From: Cladopsammia gracilis
Taxonomy: Eukaryota; Cnidaria; Anthozoa; Scleractinia; Dendrophylliidae
NCBI GenBank assembly: GCA_022457155.1
Contig: JAJGOT010000313.1
Coordinates: 402,501 to 466,500 of the forward strand
Direction: 5' to 3'
DNA length: 64,000 nucleotides
Below the pieces are notes generated by a model, which saw nothing but the letters and a program-made list of their open reading frames with translations, did no database searches and was not told the DNA's origin. This document shows positions 61,711 to 64,000 of the stretch, piece after piece. How positions within the stretch are numbered: the stretch's first letter is position 1; the number at the start of each line of letters is the position of its first letter. The translations under genes and the position numbers were made by a program.

Positions 61711-63964
61711 TGTATTGACGTCACAGCGGGCTATTTCCAGTCCTTTCTTCTTGCGCGGTTTTGTAACGCACCGGAAGTGAAATTTCACGTTTTTAAACGG
61801 CTAAAACACGGAAACGAAAATCGATATCGAAAAAGCTCTTTTCGATTTTCTTATAAAAATAAAAAAGGTCTGTTATACACACTTTAAGTTATTTCCACTG
61901 AAATAGAACTTACAATAGATTCTTGTTCAAACTTTGTCTACGAGATATTCATTACATGAGAACTTCAATTTTTAAATAAAAAATGGGGACGTGCCCGTGT
62001 TGGTTAAGGAGCTGTCAGGCATCGAATATTTAGATTTTGTAGCATTTTAGCAGTGTTATTAGAGAAATGCGTTGCCAGTATTTGAAAACTCCTCAAAACT
62101 CATGAGAATATGCTAAAGAAGACATCGCATACATTGCGTTGAACATAGGTAAACTTTTACATTCGTTTTAGACAGAGAAGTCTTAGCCCACTTATTTTTT
62201 TAGCGAGCTAAGTTTCAAAGGAAATCTATATGTTCTAAATGTGCGTGCGCTCGTGCTAATGACCAAAGAAATTATGCGCAGTACTGAAGTGGAATCACCT
62301 TAACTCAGAACTGAACACAAATCCAACTTTCAGTCTGAGTTATAATATAACTGAGCCGGTCCAACTGACTTGGTAAAGAGGATGTGAAAGAATACTGATT
62401 ACGCGTACGAGCTTCAAGCGCGCTCGGCATTGTATTAAAAGCGTTAAGAAATAGTCTCCTGTATTAAAGTTTATATTGGGGGATGGGAGGGGGGGGGACC
62501 CTCCCAAATAACGTGAAACCACCTGGGGTACAGCGATATCAATTGCCGAGATGAAAAGCCAAGCGCTGTCTGTTTATTTGTTCTGTTCTTTCCCGTTCAT
62601 TTAGAGTGAGCGACGTCCTCTCCTAATAAAATGCCAAAACCTACCAATTGTACATTAACCTATCTTAACGTTTTACTAATCTATACCGAGAAAAGTGATT
62701 GCGCCACACGTGTAGTTAAAAAATAGACATTTTCCCGCAGGAACAGTTTTTTAATTTATGTTTACACTAATCGTAACTCTAATGTCGTGCATAATCTCAC
62801 ACATAATTATAACCAGCTTGGTATTCAACATATTTTTGTTGTTTACAGCGAGACTTGTTATGCTTTTAAAAAGCAGGTGTATACAAGACAAAGAGAAAAC
62901 ATGTTTTTCTGTTTTTCTTTATATCAAGAAAAGAAAGGGAAACGAAACGTTTGTGATAGGATAGTTGTACAGAAGAAAATCCCCTTGTAGTCCATATAAA
63001 CGCAAAGTAAAGCGGAACTAGCAGAAGTATTAATCAGGAGAATTCTTTTACCATTCCGGTTATTTGGAATATTGAAGAAAATACAGGTTTTACACGTAAT
63101 CTACTGAATCCCATAAACTAACATTGGTCCGGTGGTCAGCCGAAAAGAAAGGATAATAAAAATCTCGATAAAACGAGATAAGAAATGGCTTTCTCGAGAA
63201 TACCGCTATATATATGACATGTGTGAGGCTATGATATTCTATGAAATCATTTGTTAAGTGTGCAAGTCACTGATCTAATTCATGAAAGTAACTCACTGAA
63301 CAAGAGCATATGACTTGTAAAAGTACAACCCTCAAAGATCAGGTCCCGTTTCCTATTCTTCTGAAAAGCGATGAAATAAGCACGAAGAAATTAAAGATAG
63401 TAAAATTGGAACGTCCCGATCTTAAAAAGGCAAAATGGCGGGGGAAAGACAGAATTGGAAGGCGCACTGTTTTTTCTCTGAAACTTGGGCACGATTCAAA
63501 ATGTGGCAGACTGGGGATATACACAGTGTTTAATCATTTTATAACTTTATTTATTTCTTCTTTGGCTAATACACTTTTTCGAATTAATTATCAAAGAACG
63601 ATTACACAGGTTAAAACAAACCGTTCAGCAAAGTTTCTTAAATATGCACTGAATGATATTACATGGCCTTCATGCAGACTACTAAATTTCTATAACATAG
63701 GCTCTATTTATAAGCGTTAAGGTCTACCGAGAAGTGCCTTAATACCTTCAAACTTTACTATTTACTTAAATCTGCTTTTTATTTTCAGTAAATGTTAGAG
63801 ATAACAATAGTTTCTATGTTTTGTTTTATTTCAAAGGAATCAAGACAATCACGTACTGATATTGAGGGAACAATATGCTTAAGTAATTACATTTGCGGTG
63901 ATAAGAAGCACTCGCTATGTTTAAAAGTTTCAGTACTGAATTATATGATGCCTGCGGCATTCAC

Positions 63965-64000
63965 TCACTCGAAACACTTAAAGAGTCTCTTCAGACCTTG
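63965..64000 (-). CDS. Receptor G: 3' end of a seventh GPCR (cut by window edge)
   Basis: Only QGLKRLFKCFE and the TGA stop are in the window, identical to the ends of receptors A, B, C and E. Downstream sequence matches that of C and E best, so type II is likely. Confidence 0.85.
   Translation of the reverse strand, partial: QGLKRLFKCFE

Larger units (their letters stand above)
60565..63964. other. Upstream of F to downstream of receptor G
   Basis: No gene assigned. Module S homology ends near 61445 at a MITE; 61559-62497 is unrelated to other units (with a hairpin at 61565-61710); unit U8 begins at 62498. Confidence 0.6.
30455..64000. repeat. Tandem segmental duplication array, about eight units
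   Basis: Each full unit, read left to right, has: module T (for example 35240-35450, GACTGGGAATTTC), module alpha (core MKSLALSVYLF frame), module Q (GCGAGACTTGTTATGC), module R (AAGAGCATATGACT to ACATGGCCTTCATG), a minus-strand receptor, and its upstream region S (CCTCCCAAATAACGTG near its end). Approximate units: U1 30455-35100, U2 35100-40900, U3 40900-43412 (no receptor), U4 43855-47880, U5 47880-52110, U6 53998-57230, U7 57230-61440, U8 62498 to beyond the edge. Boundaries are set by eye and could move by tens of bases or more. Confidence 0.85.

Noticed and set aside
30455..64000. CRISPR array or other prokaryotic defence locus
   Set aside because: Repeats are kilobase-scale units with animal receptor genes; no short regular repeats with spacers.

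Overview
This window is eukaryotic nuclear DNA, AT-rich and dense in introns and short transposons. Its proteins look animal. An intron-split ribosomal protein, a Rab11-exchange-factor gene, a divergent-kinase gene and a tandem cluster of intronless rhodopsin-class receptors, together with tRNA-derived SINEs and repeat families I associate with stony corals, suggest an anthozoan, probably a scleractinian coral. The species call is inference only.

Layout. (1) 1227-6385, minus strand: a four-exon gene of the DIPK2A/DIPK2B (DIA1) family. It is complete from start to stop except for one apparent frameshift in exon 1. (2) 6386-6807: a 422-bp head-to-head promoter region. (3) 6808-17343, plus strand: SH3BP5-like gene, seven coding exons, 639 residues, with a conserved coiled-coil GEF region and a long acidic tail carrying three 56-residue repeats. 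(4) 17344-21756: gene-free, made largely of MITE-like inverted repeats. (5) 21757-28771, plus strand: RPL23 (uL14), five coding exons, 140 residues. (6) 28772-30454: no gene seen. (7) 30455-64000: a tandem array of about eight homologous units. Six hold a minus-strand GPCR gene (A 32968-33936, B 38613-39584, C 46111-47064, D 50267-51226, E 55478-56431, F 59374-60349). One unit (40900-43412) has lost its receptor. The last (G) is cut by the window end at 63965-64000.

The receptors fall into three sequence types: I (A, B), II (C, E, and G as far as seen) and III (D). F is a frameshifted mosaic with a type I 5' part, an E-like second extracellular loop and a type III 3' part. From C rightwards the pattern is a repeated dimer (C-D, E-F, G-...), so the array seems to have grown by unequal exchange of both single and double units. 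Each intact receptor has the same upstream order: a TATA-like element, a perfect CRE palindrome (TGACGTCA) 123-159 bp from the ATG, and an octamer (ATTTGCAT). In F the CRE is mutated. Small transposons present in some units and absent at the matching point of others give a relative history of the duplications.

The two housekeeping-type genes (SH3BP5-like, RPL23) and the DIPK2-like gene show no functional link to the receptor cluster beyond neighbourhood. I saw no CRISPR, no true tRNA or rRNA gene, and no complete autonomous transposon.
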